This document shows, piece after piece, positions 1 to 8,200 of a stretch of DNA of 27,970 nucleotides. Position 1 is the first letter of the stretch. The number at the start of each line of letters is the position of its first letter. This DNA comes from Anoxynatronum sp033549305 (GTDB taxonomy: Bacteria > Bacillota > Clostridia > Peptostreptococcales > Tindalliaceae). The translations under genes and the position numbers were made by a program. The stretch is from the NCBI GenBank assembly GCA_033549305.1, contig JAWSUV010000028.1:1-27970 (forward strand). Reading direction: 5' to 3'. The notes under the pieces were generated by a model, which searched no databases, was not told where the DNA came from, and worked only from the letters and a program-made list of their open reading frames with translations.

Positions 1-1
1 C

Positions 2-169
2 CCCTGCGAAAACGCCGCAAAAGTGGCGGCCGAGCTGGAGAAAGAAAACCTCTTCCTCCTGCCCATGGCCAAAGGCCTTCGATTCGCTGCCTGCGCCGTT
101 TCCGAGGAAAAGTGCCGCCAATCGGCACGGCTGATCAAAAAAGTGATTGACAAAGTAAATAAAGAATAA
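2..169 (+). CDS. C-terminal end of a probable class I aminotransferase (partial)
   Basis: An open frame runs in from the left edge and stops with TAA at 167-169, leaving about 55 residues. The visible part includes the stretch PMAKGLRFAACAVSEEKC followed by a basic amphipathic helix (RLIKKVIDKVNKE). This arrangement, a 'plus-K-G-(L/I)-R-(hydrophobic)-A' strand followed by a short loop and a final helix, resembles the C-terminus of PLP-dependent class I aminotransferases of the aspartate/aromatic type. No catalytic lysine or PLP site is in view, so the assignment rests on tail similarity alone. A terminator 107 bases downstream separates it from the pilus operon. Confidence 0.5.
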   Translation, partial: PCENAAKVAAELEKENLFLLPMAKGLRFAACAVSEEKCRQSARLIKKVIDKVNKE

Positions 170-275
170 TTTTTAAATCCTTTTTTGGCAGGAATTTTGA
201 AATGAACTTGCGGTTCACTTCTGAACGCATTGGAAACACAAATCAATAGGACCATTGGTCCCATCAAAAACCAGG

Positions 276-308
276 ACAAGTCCCAGAAATATTGGGACTT
301 GTTTTTTG
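276..308 (+). terminator. Rho-independent terminator after the aminotransferase-like gene
   Basis: A perfect 10-bp stem (ACAAGTCCCA at 276-285, TGGGACTTGT at 293-302) with a 7-base loop runs straight into a T tract at 302-307. It lies between the upstream gene and the promoter of the Tad operon, so the two are separate transcription units. Confidence 0.85.
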
Positions 309-330
309 TTGCAAACCTGACCAATTGCTC

Positions 331-359
331 ATGGCAACGGCTCCGGCAGAAATTATAAT
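331..359 (+). promoter_or_regulatory. Sigma-70/sigma-A type promoter of the Tad pilus operon
   Basis: A perfect -10 box TATAAT (354-359) is preceded by a 17-base spacer and a -35-like hexamer ATGGCA (331-336, 4 of 6 matches to TTGACA). It sits just downstream of the terminator and about 50 bases before the first pilin gene, where a promoter is needed. The predicted start is near 366. Confidence 0.6.
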
Positions 360-415
360 GAAATCACTCACTATCGGAGAAAGGATACTGGAGGTGAAGC
401 CTACTGAAACCAATA

Positions 416-577
416 ATGAAGTTGTTGATGGAGGAAACCGGACAGGGGATGGCTGAATATGCTTTGATCTTAACTTTTGTCGCCTTGGCGGTGATCACAG
501 CACTGACTTTCATGGGTAACGCCATCCAGGGATCCTTCGAACAGACTGGCGGGTTGTTTGGAGTGTCAGAACAATAG
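416..577 (+). CDS. flp: Flp-type pilin subunit 1 (class IVb prepilin)
   Basis: This small gene encodes 53 residues from ATG 416. It has the Flp prepilin signature: a short charged leader, the processing site G-QGMAEYA with Glu at +5 and Tyr at +6 of the mature protein, then a hydrophobic helix (about residues 16-33) that forms the pilus core. The short C-terminal tail differs from pilin 2. The start is uncertain. The good ribosome site GGAGGTG (390-396) is 19 bases from ATG 416 but only 7 bases from an in-frame CTG at 404, which would add four residues and give a leader similar in length to that of pilin 2. It is the first gene of the operon and a substrate for the prepilin peptidase at 938-1450. 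Confidence 0.85.
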   Translation: MKLLMEETGQGMAEYALILTFVALAVITALTFMGNAIQGSFEQTGGLFGVSEQ

Positions 578-638
578 GAAGAATCATCTGGAGCCAAGCA
601 GTACAAATCGACAAAAAACAAAAAAGGAGGCAGTGAAC

Positions 639-815
639 ATGATGGAAAAAATGATGAGATTGGTGAAGGACGAAAGTGGACAGGGTATGGCGGAGTATGG
701 GTTGATTCTTGCACTTGTGGCAGTGGTAGTTATTGTCGCTTTAACAGCATTAGGTGGAGGAGTTAGGGATAAGATGCAAGAAGCTGCAGATGGATTGACT
801 CCAGCAGCACAATAA
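639..815 (+). CDS. flp: Flp-type pilin subunit 2 (class IVb prepilin)
   Basis: A 58-residue Flp pilin. A leader with basic residues (MMEKMMRLVKDESG) is followed by the cleavage site G-QGMAEYGLI with Glu +5 and Tyr +6, then an Ala/Val/Leu-rich helix (about residues 20-42) and an Ala-rich tail ending in PAAQ. The start at 639 (or ATG 642) is set by a strong ribosome site AAAGGAGG at 623-630; the frame is open further upstream but has no such signal. The ribosome site is stronger than that of pilin 1 and a terminator follows directly, which suggests this is the abundant major pilin. Confidence 0.93.
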   Translation: MMEKMMRLVKDESGQGMAEYGLILALVAVVVIVALTALGGGVRDKMQEAADGLTPAAQ

Positions 816-866
816 TAAGAATAACACATACTGGTTTTCTTAAATAGGTAAGGACCATTTATTGTG

Positions 867-898
867 TGACCCTGGCTCTTTGCTTCAGGGTCATTTTT
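867..898 (+). terminator. Intrinsic terminator / attenuator between pilin and assembly genes
   Basis: An 8-bp perfect stem (TGACCCTG 867-874, CAGGGTCA 886-893) with an 11-base loop is followed by TTTTT (894-898). It lies inside the Tad operon, between the second pilin and the prepilin peptidase, and no strong new promoter is obvious after it. Partial read-through would give much pilin mRNA and less machine mRNA. Confidence 0.8.
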
Positions 899-937
899 CT
901 ACAAACGTTAAGTATGGATAGAAAGGACGGGATTCCC

Positions 938-1450
938 ATGACGATAATAGACATCATACTGTTGACCACCATCGGTATTTGCCTGATTACCGATATCCGG
1001 AAACAAAAAATCTATAACAAGGTTCTCCTGCCAGCACTAATCTTGGGGTTGGGTGGAAACATTATCGTCAATGGGTTTCCCGGCCTGCAATCAAGCATTC
1101 TGGGTTTGATTCTCGGGATAGGTTTACTGATCTTTCCACATTTAGCAGGAGGAATCGGCGCAGGTGATGTGAAGCTGATGGGCGTAATCGGCATTCTAAA
1201 AGGACCAGCGTTTGTATTCCAGGCTTTCCTCGCGGCGGCAATTGTCGGTGGGATTATCGCACTGATGGTCCTTGCCAGAAATAGAGTTATGAAAGAAACA
1301 TTACGCCGACTGGGAACTGCATTTATGTCATTGCTATTAATGATTCCCCGTGGAGCGGTGACTGAAGGGCTGCAAAGTCCAAAAGCTATTTCATTTCCTT
1401 ATGGAATTGCCATCTCGATTGGAACCATTGCAGCGTATTTTATCGGATAA
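938..1450 (+). CDS. tadV: Prepilin peptidase of the Tad system (TadV/CpaA, A24 aspartic protease)
   Basis: A 170-residue polytopic membrane protease that removes the leader from Flp prepilins. Both catalytic aspartates of family A24 are present: Asp19 in TDIRKQKIYN and Asp77 in GIGAGDVKLMG. The methylase-type N-terminal domain of large PilD-like enzymes is absent, as is usual for TadV/CpaA. I chose ATG 938 because AAAGGACGGG lies just upstream; in-frame starts at 914 and 866 lack a ribosome site, and 866 falls within the terminator hairpin. It is the first gene after the internal terminator and precedes tadE. Confidence 0.9.
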   Translation: MTIIDIILLTTIGICLITDIRKQKIYNKVLLPALILGLGGNIIVNGFPGLQSSILGLILGIGLLIFPHLAGGIGAGDVKLMGVIGILKGPAFVFQAFLAAAIVGGIIALMVLARNRVMKETLRRLGTAFMSLLLMIPRGAVTEGLQSPKAISFPYGIAISIGTIAAYFIG

Positions 1451-1464
1451 AAAAGAAGGTAGGG

Positions 1465-1887
1465 ATGAACATGATGCGACAATTTCATCTCAGGCGAAAT
1501 CTAAAAGAACAGAAAGGCCAGTCCCTGGTGGAGCTGGCATTGATCCTGCCAATCATTGTACTATTGTTGTTTGGGACGGTTGAATTCGGGAGGGTGTTCT
1601 ACTCGTATATCACGGTGACTAGTGCGGTTCGTGAAGGGGTACGGCAGGCAGCGGTAGGAAAAACAGATGATGAAATCAAAGAAAGAATTCGCGATGCGGT
1701 CACGTTGGCAGAAATCGACACTCGTTTACAGATCGTCAGCATCTCACCTGTGGAAAGTGCACGAACTACTGGTGTGCCAGTCACGATTGAGATTCGATAC
1801 AATATGCCATTGGTGACGCCCCTCATCGGTGATTTTCTGCCGAATCCGGTACCGTTGACAGCCACTGCGACTATGCGAAGGGAGTGA
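1465..1887 (+). CDS. tadE: TadE-like pseudopilin
   Basis: A protein of 140 residues with the TadE-like N-terminus: a basic leader, then KGQSLVELALILPIIVLLLFG, a single hydrophobic helix whose start resembles a prepilin cleavage site with Glu at +5. This is followed by TVEFGRVFYSYITVTSAVREGVRQA, typical of TadE, and an extracytoplasmic beta-rich region. TadE proteins are minor pseudopilins processed by TadV in the Flp system. The start is ATG 1465 or, perhaps better spaced from AAGGTAGGG, ATG 1471. It begins 14 bases after tadV and is followed 10 bases later by the TadG-like gene, so it is translationally part of the same operon. Confidence 0.88.
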   Translation: MNMMRQFHLRRNLKEQKGQSLVELALILPIIVLLLFGTVEFGRVFYSYITVTSAVREGVRQAAVGKTDDEIKERIRDAVTLAEIDTRLQIVSISPVESARTTGVPVTIEIRYNMPLVTPLIGDFLPNPVPLTATATMRRE

Positions 1888-1897
1888 GGTGTAACCA

Positions 1898-2857
1898 ATG
1901 AACAGACAGCATGACGGCCATAAGAACCGAATCAAACGACAACTGAATCATTTGTTCGGCCGGTTTCTCAGTGACGAATCAGGATCAGTCCTGGTAATGT
2001 TTTCGGTTTTTCTGATCGTGATGCTGGGATTTTCGGCACTGGTGATAGACCTGGGAGCGCTTCGTCTCGAAAAAACCCGCCTGGTGAACGCTGTGGATGC
2101 AGCGGCGCTTGCAGGGGCCCGAGAACTTCCATCCGCCAGTCAGGCAGAACAGATTGCGCGGGAATATGCGGATTATAATCAGGTAGACACCTCTGAAGTC
2201 ATGGTTAGTTTCGGAAATAACCAGGAGTCAATTACGGTAGCAGCAACACGGGAGCGGGACTTTCTTTTTGGCAAGGTGCTTGGAGTCAACAGTGGTAGTG
2301 TCCAGGCACAAGCAACAGCAACGGCGGGGGCTATTGGCAGCATGACGGGAGTTCTGCCAATAGGGATTCAGGAAAGTGTATTCATTGAATTGGAAGCTGG
2401 TGATGGATTTGACGTAGTGACGAAAGATAAATTTCTGGAATTTGGACCGGGAAACTGGGGATTTATATATCTTGATGGCAAGGTAGACACACCGGTTCAA
2501 CTAGAATACCTGCAGGGAGGGTTTGACGGGACCATACAGGTGGGAAAAATAATCAGTACAGATACAGGGTCCAATATTAATGCTCAATCAGAGAAAATTC
2601 TCAAAGATCATGCAAACAGTGGAGAAATTCTCTACATTCCCATTGTAGAGTATGTTGATGGGGATCAAGCAACGGCAGGTGAATTTCCAATGGAAGTAAA
2701 GGGCTTTGCCGCCATAATTATAACAGAAGTTACAGGAAAAACGTCAAATATGAAAATTAGTGCCATTATCAGTCCGACCGGATCGGAATTCACAAGTGGG
2801 GGACTGGACCCAAATGCAGGATACTATGGTGTGCAGACTGTTGCTTTAATTAACTAG
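1898..2857 (+). CDS. tadG: TadG-like pilus assembly protein (Tad N-terminal domain)
   Basis: A protein of 319 residues. The start is fixed by GAGGTG seven bases before ATG 1898. Residues 25-60 carry the Tad/TadG N-terminal signature (DESGSVLVMFSVFLIVMLG), a single membrane helix, followed by LVIDLGALRLEKTRLVNAVDAAALAGAREL, the region typical of PF13400-type proteins. The remaining 230 or so residues are predicted to be extracytoplasmic and contain no motif I recognise. The von Willebrand-like domain of longer TadG proteins is not evident, so this is a short version. Its exact role, anchoring or tip minor component, is not established by sequence. Confidence 0.83.
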   Translation: MNRQHDGHKNRIKRQLNHLFGRFLSDESGSVLVMFSVFLIVMLGFSALVIDLGALRLEKTRLVNAVDAAALAGARELPSASQAEQIAREYADYNQVDTSEVMVSFGNNQESITVAATRERDFLFGKVLGVNSGSVQAQATATAGAIGSMTGVLPIGIQESVFIELEAGDGFDVVTKDKFLEFGPGNWGFIYLDGKVDTPVQLEYLQGGFDGTIQVGKIISTDTGSNINAQSEKILKDHANSGEILYIPIVEYVDGDQATAGEFPMEVKGFAAIIITEVTGKTSNMKISAIISPTGSEFTSGGLDPNAGYYGVQTVALIN

Positions 2858-2885
2858 CGAAATTGATCAGAAAGCGGGTGAAAGA

Positions 2886-3608
2886 ATGAAAAACAAACTG
2901 ATTTTGCTTCTCGCCATAGTCTTCGGTTGTGTTGCCGCTTTCGGAGTCTTCCGGTATATGCAGACGGTGGAAGCCACTTACCAGTTGTCCGGCAATTACA
3001 CGCAGGTGGCTACTGCCAAGCAGACCATTCCGGCCCGGGCCACCATCCAGGGATCGATGCTGGAATTTATTGAAGTCCCGGTGGAGTATGTCATGACCGG
3101 GGCAGTGGTGGATTCGGCAGATGCGGTCGGCAAATTGGCACGCAGCGATATCTATCCAGGTGAACAGCTGTTGGCACAAAAGCTTATGACACGGGAAGAC
3201 CAGACGGGTGGACTGGCTGTCAAGGTGGAGGAAGGGAAGCGGGCGATCTCGGTACCCGTAGGCCTGGTCAGCGCGCTTCATGGGTTGATTGAAGTCAATG
3301 ACCGGGTGGATGTGCTGGTGACGTTCACATTTGAAATCGAGGAATCAGAGGATAAAGACAAGAAGCAGGTAACTGCAACATCCACCATCATTCACAATGT
3401 ACCGGTACTGGCAGTCAATGCCAAGACAGTTACCACGGCGGATGATCAAGCGGAACCGTCGACGGTCACCATCATGGTGGAACCGGAAGAAGCCCAGCAG
3501 ATTGCACTGGGAATACAAAATGGCAGTATCCAGTTCTCCCTGCGTTCACCGGAGGATGACACGGTACAGATCATACCGATGATCGGAGTAGAAGGATTAA
3601 TGCGCTGA
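2886..3608 (+). CDS. cpaB: Flp pilus assembly protein CpaB/RcpC (SAF domain)
   Basis: A protein of 240 residues with an N-terminal membrane anchor (about residues 4-24), a SAF-like domain starting near residue 40 (VATAKQTIPARATIQGSML), and the C-terminal CpaB/RcpC domain containing GKRAISVPVGLVSALHGLIEVNDRVDVLVT. In Gram-negative Tad systems this protein works with the outer-membrane secretin; here no secretin gene is present, so it probably acts at the cell wall side of the membrane. It lies between tadG and tadZ with a ribosome site (GGGTGAAAG) just before ATG 2886. Confidence 0.9.
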   Translation: MKNKLILLLAIVFGCVAAFGVFRYMQTVEATYQLSGNYTQVATAKQTIPARATIQGSMLEFIEVPVEYVMTGAVVDSADAVGKLARSDIYPGEQLLAQKLMTREDQTGGLAVKVEEGKRAISVPVGLVSALHGLIEVNDRVDVLVTFTFEIEESEDKDKKQVTATSTIIHNVPVLAVNAKTVTTADDQAEPSTVTIMVEPEEAQQIALGIQNGSIQFSLRSPEDDTVQIIPMIGVEGLMR

Positions 3609-3643
3609 AAAGGCGATACAATTAATTAAAGGAGGCGTTTTCC

Positions 3644-4867
3644 ATGACACCCATCCGGGTTCTGGTAGCAGACGACATTGCCAACACACGGGAAGATATT
3701 AAACGGCTGTTGTATTTTGAAGAAGACATGGAAGTGGTGGGTGAGGCCGGTGACGGTCATGAGGCGGTTGCCCTGGCCATTGATCTGAAGCCGGACGTTA
3801 TTTTGATGGACATCAACATGCCCGGACTGGACGGGATCAGCGCCACCGAACAGATTTCCATGAAGGTGCCCGAGTGCGCCATCATCATTGTTTCCATCCA
3901 GGGAGAGCAGGAATACCTGCGAAAGGCCATGACGGCGGGCGCACGGGAATACATGGTCAAACCCCTGACATCCGCAGAACTGGCAGAGACCATCCGAAAG
4001 GTTTACCAGACACAGATCCGCCGTAATGTCCAGTACATCAGCAGCCCGGCAAAAGAAGAACCGAAAGAGCGTTATGCGCGAAAAGGAAAGATTGTCAGCT
4101 TCTTCTGCACCAAGGGTGGTGTGGGCAAGACCACGTTGGCGTGCAATCTGGCGGTGGCATTGGCACGGGAAACACAGAAGAAAGTAGTGCTGATTGATCT
4201 GGACCTGTCATCCGGGGATGTGTCCGTAATGATGAACGTGAATGCCAAAGGCAGCATTGCCGACCTGGTGCAGGATGAAAACGGCATGGACCTGAGTCTG
4301 ATCGAAAGCTACATGGTCCCCCATCTGACGGGAGTCCAGATTCTGGCAGCGCCTTCCAGCCCTGAACAGGCGGAACTGGTGGACGCGGACCATGTGGAAA
4401 GAATCCTGAATACGCTGCGCAATCACTATGACTATATCCTGGTGGACACGGCACCGTTGTACAACGACATGAACCTGAACGTGCTGGATGCCAGCGACAC
4501 TATCGCTTTGATTTTGAACCAGGATCTGACAACCCTGAAGCATGTCAAGTCGGCCAAGGAAATATTCACCACTCTGAAATATGCAGGGCGCACTAAAATC
4601 ATTCTGAATCAGCAAAGCCGCGAAGGCATCAAAGTCAAGGATCTGGAAACCACGCTGGATACCCACCTGACTGCCGTCATCCCGGAAGACCAGCGGGTGG
4701 TGCGCGCTGCCATCAACAAAGGAATGCCTTTTGTTATCGGCCATTCCAGTGCGCCGGTTTCATTAAGCATCACGAGCATGATGGATCAGTTGGAACTGCT
4801 GGACGCTGAGGGCAGCGCATCAAAAAAACGGGGCAAAATGGTGGTCAATCGACTATTTAACTTCTAG
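3644..4867 (+). CDS. tadZ: TadZ/CpaE: receiver domain plus MinD/ParA-type ATPase, pilus localisation protein
   Basis: A protein of 407 residues in two parts. Residues 4-125 form a response-regulator receiver domain with all key residues: acidic pair Asp10-Asp11, phospho-acceptor Asp56 (LMDINMPG), Ser84 and Lys106 (MVKPL). From residue 148 there is a MinD/ParA ATPase with deviant Walker A TKGGVGKTT (Lys157 and Lys162) and the A' motif LIDLDLSSGD. TadZ/CpaE proteins place the pilus machine in the cell. An ideal ribosome site (AAAGGAGG) precedes ATG 3644, and tadA follows after 12 bases. The intact phospho-acceptor suggests that phosphorylation may control it; many relatives have a degenerate receiver. 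Confidence 0.93.
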   Translation: MTPIRVLVADDIANTREDIKRLLYFEEDMEVVGEAGDGHEAVALAIDLKPDVILMDINMPGLDGISATEQISMKVPECAIIIVSIQGEQEYLRKAMTAGAREYMVKPLTSAELAETIRKVYQTQIRRNVQYISSPAKEEPKERYARKGKIVSFFCTKGGVGKTTLACNLAVALARETQKKVVLIDLDLSSGDVSVMMNVNAKGSIADLVQDENGMDLSLIESYMVPHLTGVQILAAPSSPEQAELVDADHVERILNTLRNHYDYILVDTAPLYNDMNLNVLDASDTIALILNQDLTTLKHVKSAKEIFTTLKYAGRTKIILNQQSREGIKVKDLETTLDTHLTAVIPEDQRVVRAAINKGMPFVIGHSSAPVSLSITSMMDQLELLDAEGSASKKRGKMVVNRLFNF

Positions 4868-4879
4868 GGGTGAGAAACC

Positions 4880-6235
4880 ATGTCATTACTGCAAAAACTG
4901 GAAAGACGTATCGATCAGGATAAGCCGCAGGAAGAGCAGTCCAGAAATGTGGTGGAACTGCAGGATCCGTATGCGGAGTGGAAACGTGAGCTTCACGGTA
5001 TGATTGTAGACAAGCTGAAAAATTTGAAGCCTTCTGAAAAGCAGGATGAAAAGACCACTATCCAGAAGATCGGTGAACTGGTGGACCAGCTTGTACAGGA
5101 AAAGGGAACGGAATCACAGCAGCGGATGGACCGGCAGCGGCTGAAGCAGGAAATGGTGGATGAAATTATTGGGTTTGGCCCCATCAACCCGTTGCTGCAG
5201 GATCCGGATGTGACAGAGATCATGGTCAACGGCCCCCGCCAGATCTACGCGGAACGCGGCGGCAAACTGCAGCTCACTAACGTGCATTTCCGGGATGACG
5301 ACCATGTCATCAACGTGATTGAACGAATCGTCGCTCCGATCGGCCGTCGGATTGATGAAAGCAGTCCCATGGTGGATGCCCGACTGCCTGACGGATCACG
5401 TGTGAATGCCATTATCCCGCCACTTGCCCTCAGCGGCCCGACCATCACCATCCGTAAGTTTGCGGTGGAACCTTTCACCGTCAGGGATTTGGTGGCTTTT
5501 GGAACGATGACACAGGAAATGGCTGATTTTCTGGACGCCTGTGTCCGGGGACGCTTGAACATCTTTGTTTCCGGGGGAACCGGCAGTGGGAAAACCACGA
5601 CACTGAACGTGCTTTCCTCTTTCATACCGGAAACGGAGCGGATTGTGACGATTGAGGATGCCGCTGAGATTCAACTGAGGCAGCCTCATGTGATCACCCT
5701 GGAGAGCCGGCCATCAAATATTGAAGGCAAAGGGGCGGTGACCATCCGCGATCTGGTGAAGAACTCACTGCGGATGCGGCCGGACCGGATTGTTGTCGGT
5801 GAGGTGCGCAGCGGAGAAGCGCTGGATATGTTGCAGGCCATGAACACCGGCCATGACGGGTCGCTGACCACTGGCCATGCCAACACTCCCCGTGACATGA
5901 TTGCCCGTCTTGAAACCATGGTGCTCATGGCTGGCATGGATCTGCCGATACGGGCGATCCGGGAACAGATTGCGTCAGCGGTGGATCTGATTATCCACCA
6001 GAGCCGCCTGCGTGACGGCTCCCGACGGATTACCCACATGACCGAAGTACAGGGGATGGAGGGAGATACCATTACCCTGCAGGACATCTATCGGTTCAAA
6101 CAAAGCGGCATTGACGAGCGGGGCAAGGTGGTTGGAGAATTTGTTTCCACCGGGATCCGGCCCAAGTTTACGGAAATGCTGGAATCCAATGGCATTCAAC
6201 TGTCCCATGAACTTTTTAATCCCTCACCGTTCTAA
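4880..6235 (+). CDS. tadA: Tad pilus assembly ATPase TadA/CpaF
   Basis: A secretion ATPase of 451 residues, the usual family size. The N-terminal region (1-95) is charged and helical. The conserved core begins around GFGPINPLLQDPDVTEIMVNG. The Walker A motif GGTGSGKTT spans residues 232-240 with Lys238. Further family motifs follow: the Asp-box region VTIEDAAEIQL, the Walker B-like region DRIVVGEVRSGEALDMLQAMNTGHDG and the His box TTGHANTPRDMIARLE. It powers Flp pilin polymerisation at the inner face of the membrane, together with TadB and TadC, whose genes follow immediately. Confidence 0.95.
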   Translation: MSLLQKLERRIDQDKPQEEQSRNVVELQDPYAEWKRELHGMIVDKLKNLKPSEKQDEKTTIQKIGELVDQLVQEKGTESQQRMDRQRLKQEMVDEIIGFGPINPLLQDPDVTEIMVNGPRQIYAERGGKLQLTNVHFRDDDHVINVIERIVAPIGRRIDESSPMVDARLPDGSRVNAIIPPLALSGPTITIRKFAVEPFTVRDLVAFGTMTQEMADFLDACVRGRLNIFVSGGTGSGKTTTLNVLSSFIPETERIVTIEDAAEIQLRQPHVITLESRPSNIEGKGAVTIRDLVKNSLRMRPDRIVVGEVRSGEALDMLQAMNTGHDGSLTTGHANTPRDMIARLETMVLMAGMDLPIRAIREQIASAVDLIIHQSRLRDGSRRITHMTEVQGMEGDTITLQDIYRFKQSGIDERGKVVGEFVSTGIRPKFTEMLESNGIQLSHELFNPSPF

Positions 6236-6256
6236 ACCAATAAGGTGGTGTAACGC

Positions 6257-7219
6257 ATGAATCTGAACACATTGGCTGTCCTGACATTTATCACCGGCTT
6301 CCTGTTGATCCTGGGGATTCAGCAGTTGTTTGTTCCCCGGGAAACCAGTGTTGCTAAACGGGTGAAAAATATCAGCCGGGGTGAAGATGCACAGCCTCTG
6401 GATAAAAAGCCGGAAAAAATGGATCTGCCACGAAAACTGTTGGCCGTCTTCGGGAAATCAAGAGCTTTTAACCGGATGGGCCGTGGCATGGACAAACAGC
6501 TGGAGGAGTCCGATATTCCCCTGAGCGGAGGTGAATTTACCGCTCTGGTGGTGGCCAGCGCACTGATGACGATCCTCTTCTTCTTCAGCATTACCATGAA
6601 CCCGATTTCAGCCATGGCGGCCGGCCTGGCCATGGGATTCATTCCCTTCTTCCTGGTGAAACGTGCGCGCCACAAGCGGCTCTCCAATTTCAATGGCCAA
6701 ATCTGTGATGCACTGTCCATTATGTCCAACTCCCTGCGGGCTGGTTTCAGCTTCCTGCAGAGCATGGATATGGTTAAAAAGGAAATGCCGGATCCGATCA
6801 GCAAGGAATTCGACCGCACCTTTCGGGAAGTCAATCTCGGGGCCTCAACTGACCGGGCGCTGCAAAACATGGCCAAACGCGTGAACAGTGACGATTTGGA
6901 TTTGCTGATCACCGCCGTGCTGATCCAGCGTCAGATCGGCGGCAACCTGGCGGAGGTACTGGATAAAATTGCCGAAACCATCCGGGAAAGGGTCAGACTG
7001 CAAGGGGAAATCCGCACCCTGACTGCACAGGGGCGGTTGTCCGGCATCGTCATTGGCGCATTGCCGGTTGTATTGGCCTTGTTCATGCTGATCATGAATC
7101 CAACATACCTGATGGAACTCATTCATAATCCTATCGGCCGCATGATGCTTTTGGCAGCGGTTGCAGGAGAAGCAATAGGCTTTATGTTTATCAACAAGAT
7201 TGTCAAAATACAGGTATAG
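6257..7219 (+). CDS. tadB: Tad platform protein TadB (GspF family)
   Basis: A protein of 320 residues with an N-terminal membrane helix (about 7-24), a cytoplasmic stretch, two closely spaced helices (about 94-135), a GspF-type cytoplasmic domain containing CDALSIMSNSLRAGFSFLQ and RQIGGNLAEVLDKIAETIRER, and two C-terminal helices (about 263-318). This layout is standard for TadB, one of the paired inner-membrane platform proteins that couple the TadA ATPase to pilin assembly. A ribosome site (AAGGTGGTG) precedes ATG 6257. Confidence 0.92.
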   Translation: MNLNTLAVLTFITGFLLILGIQQLFVPRETSVAKRVKNISRGEDAQPLDKKPEKMDLPRKLLAVFGKSRAFNRMGRGMDKQLEESDIPLSGGEFTALVVASALMTILFFFSITMNPISAMAAGLAMGFIPFFLVKRARHKRLSNFNGQICDALSIMSNSLRAGFSFLQSMDMVKKEMPDPISKEFDRTFREVNLGASTDRALQNMAKRVNSDDLDLLITAVLIQRQIGGNLAEVLDKIAETIRERVRLQGEIRTLTAQGRLSGIVIGALPVVLALFMLIMNPTYLMELIHNPIGRMMLLAAVAGEAIGFMFINKIVKIQV

Positions 7220-7249
7220 CTCATCACATCATCTGAAGGGGGGATTCAC

Positions 7250-8170
7250 ATGCTGATGGCCATGACGATGGCAGGCACGTTTGGACTGACAACCACCATC
7301 ATCTTACTCATCCATCGGGCAATTTTCGGTGAAAGAATGAGGATGTCCAGTCGCATGGGAAAAGTGCTGGGGGAAAAAGAAATCGAGATACGGCATCAGG
7401 AGCTTTCGGCCCCTCTCTACCAACGGATGATTCGTCCAATTCTGAGCAAAATGGCCAATCTGGTATTAACAGTGATTCCTTTTACCCGGGAGGATGTGCT
7501 GGATCAGATAATTACTGAAGCCGGGCGGCCGGGTAACCTGACAGCTCGGGAATGGATGGTGATTAAAGCGCTGATGGCTTTTGGATTCACGGCTCTCTTT
7601 GGGTGGGCGTTTCAACAGACTGACAGGCCGATCTGGCAGGGAGTGGTGATGATTTTTCCGGCCTTTTTTATGGGCTGGTTCGGCATCGATTTATGGTTGT
7701 CAGGGCGGATCCAACGACGTAGAAGCGAAGTTCAGCGCACGCTCCCGGACTTGTTGGACCTATTAACAGTCAGCGTGGAGGCAGGTCTTGGATTTGAAGG
7801 CGCTCTGATGAAAATTGTCGAAAAGACCAATGGTCTGTTGGCGGATGAATTTTTAGTGGTTCTCCGGGAGATCAAAATGGGAAAATCACGCCGGGAGGCG
7901 CTGAAGGCGATGGCGACCCGGTTAAATGTGGACATGCTCTCCAACTTTATTGGGTCAATCATTATGGCGGAACAGCTGGGAATCAGCATCGCCAATATCC
8001 TGCGGATCCAGTCCAAGGAAATGCGGCAGAAAAAACGTCAGAAAGCGGAAGAAACGGCACAGAAAGCTCCTATTAAAATGCTGATCCCCATGGTCATGTT
8101 CATCTTTCCGGCCATCTTTATCATCCTGCTGGGACCGGCAGTGATCCAGATCATGCGGGCATTCCAATAA
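7250..8170 (+). CDS. tadC: Tad platform protein TadC (GspF family)
   Basis: A protein of 306 residues, paralogous in layout to TadB: an N-terminal helix (about 5-25), two central helices (about 100-145), the GspF-type core (LPDLLDLLTVSVEAGLGFEGAL and EQLGISIANILRIQSKEMRQKKR) and a final hydrophobic segment (about 276-298). It is the second platform subunit of the Tad machine. A strong ribosome site (AAGGGGGG) precedes ATG 7250. The gene pair tadB-tadC directly after tadA is the canonical order of Tad loci. Confidence 0.92.
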   Translation: MLMAMTMAGTFGLTTTIILLIHRAIFGERMRMSSRMGKVLGEKEIEIRHQELSAPLYQRMIRPILSKMANLVLTVIPFTREDVLDQIITEAGRPGNLTAREWMVIKALMAFGFTALFGWAFQQTDRPIWQGVVMIFPAFFMGWFGIDLWLSGRIQRRRSEVQRTLPDLLDLLTVSVEAGLGFEGALMKIVEKTNGLLADEFLVVLREIKMGKSRREALKAMATRLNVDMLSNFIGSIIMAEQLGISIANILRIQSKEMRQKKRQKAEETAQKAPIKMLIPMVMFIFPAIFIILLGPAVIQIMRAFQ

Positions 8171-8200
8171 TGAAGACGTTATCACAGGAGGATTCAGAAG

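Noticed and set aside
249..261. Palindrome GGACCA-T-TGGTCC upstream of the Tad promoter as an operator
   Set aside because: It lies before the terminator of the previous gene and about 70 bases upstream of the -35 box; there is no second copy and no known factor, so I keep it only as a note.
326..360. Sigma-54 promoter before the pilin genes (TGGCAACGG region)
   Set aside because: TGGCAA at 332-337 has no TTGC at the required 10-base spacing; the perfect TATAAT fits a sigma-70 promoter instead.
4208..4744. Open frame of 178 codons on the minus strand opposite tadZ
   Set aside because: Lies fully within the ATPase coding region on the other strand, without start signals or recognisable features.
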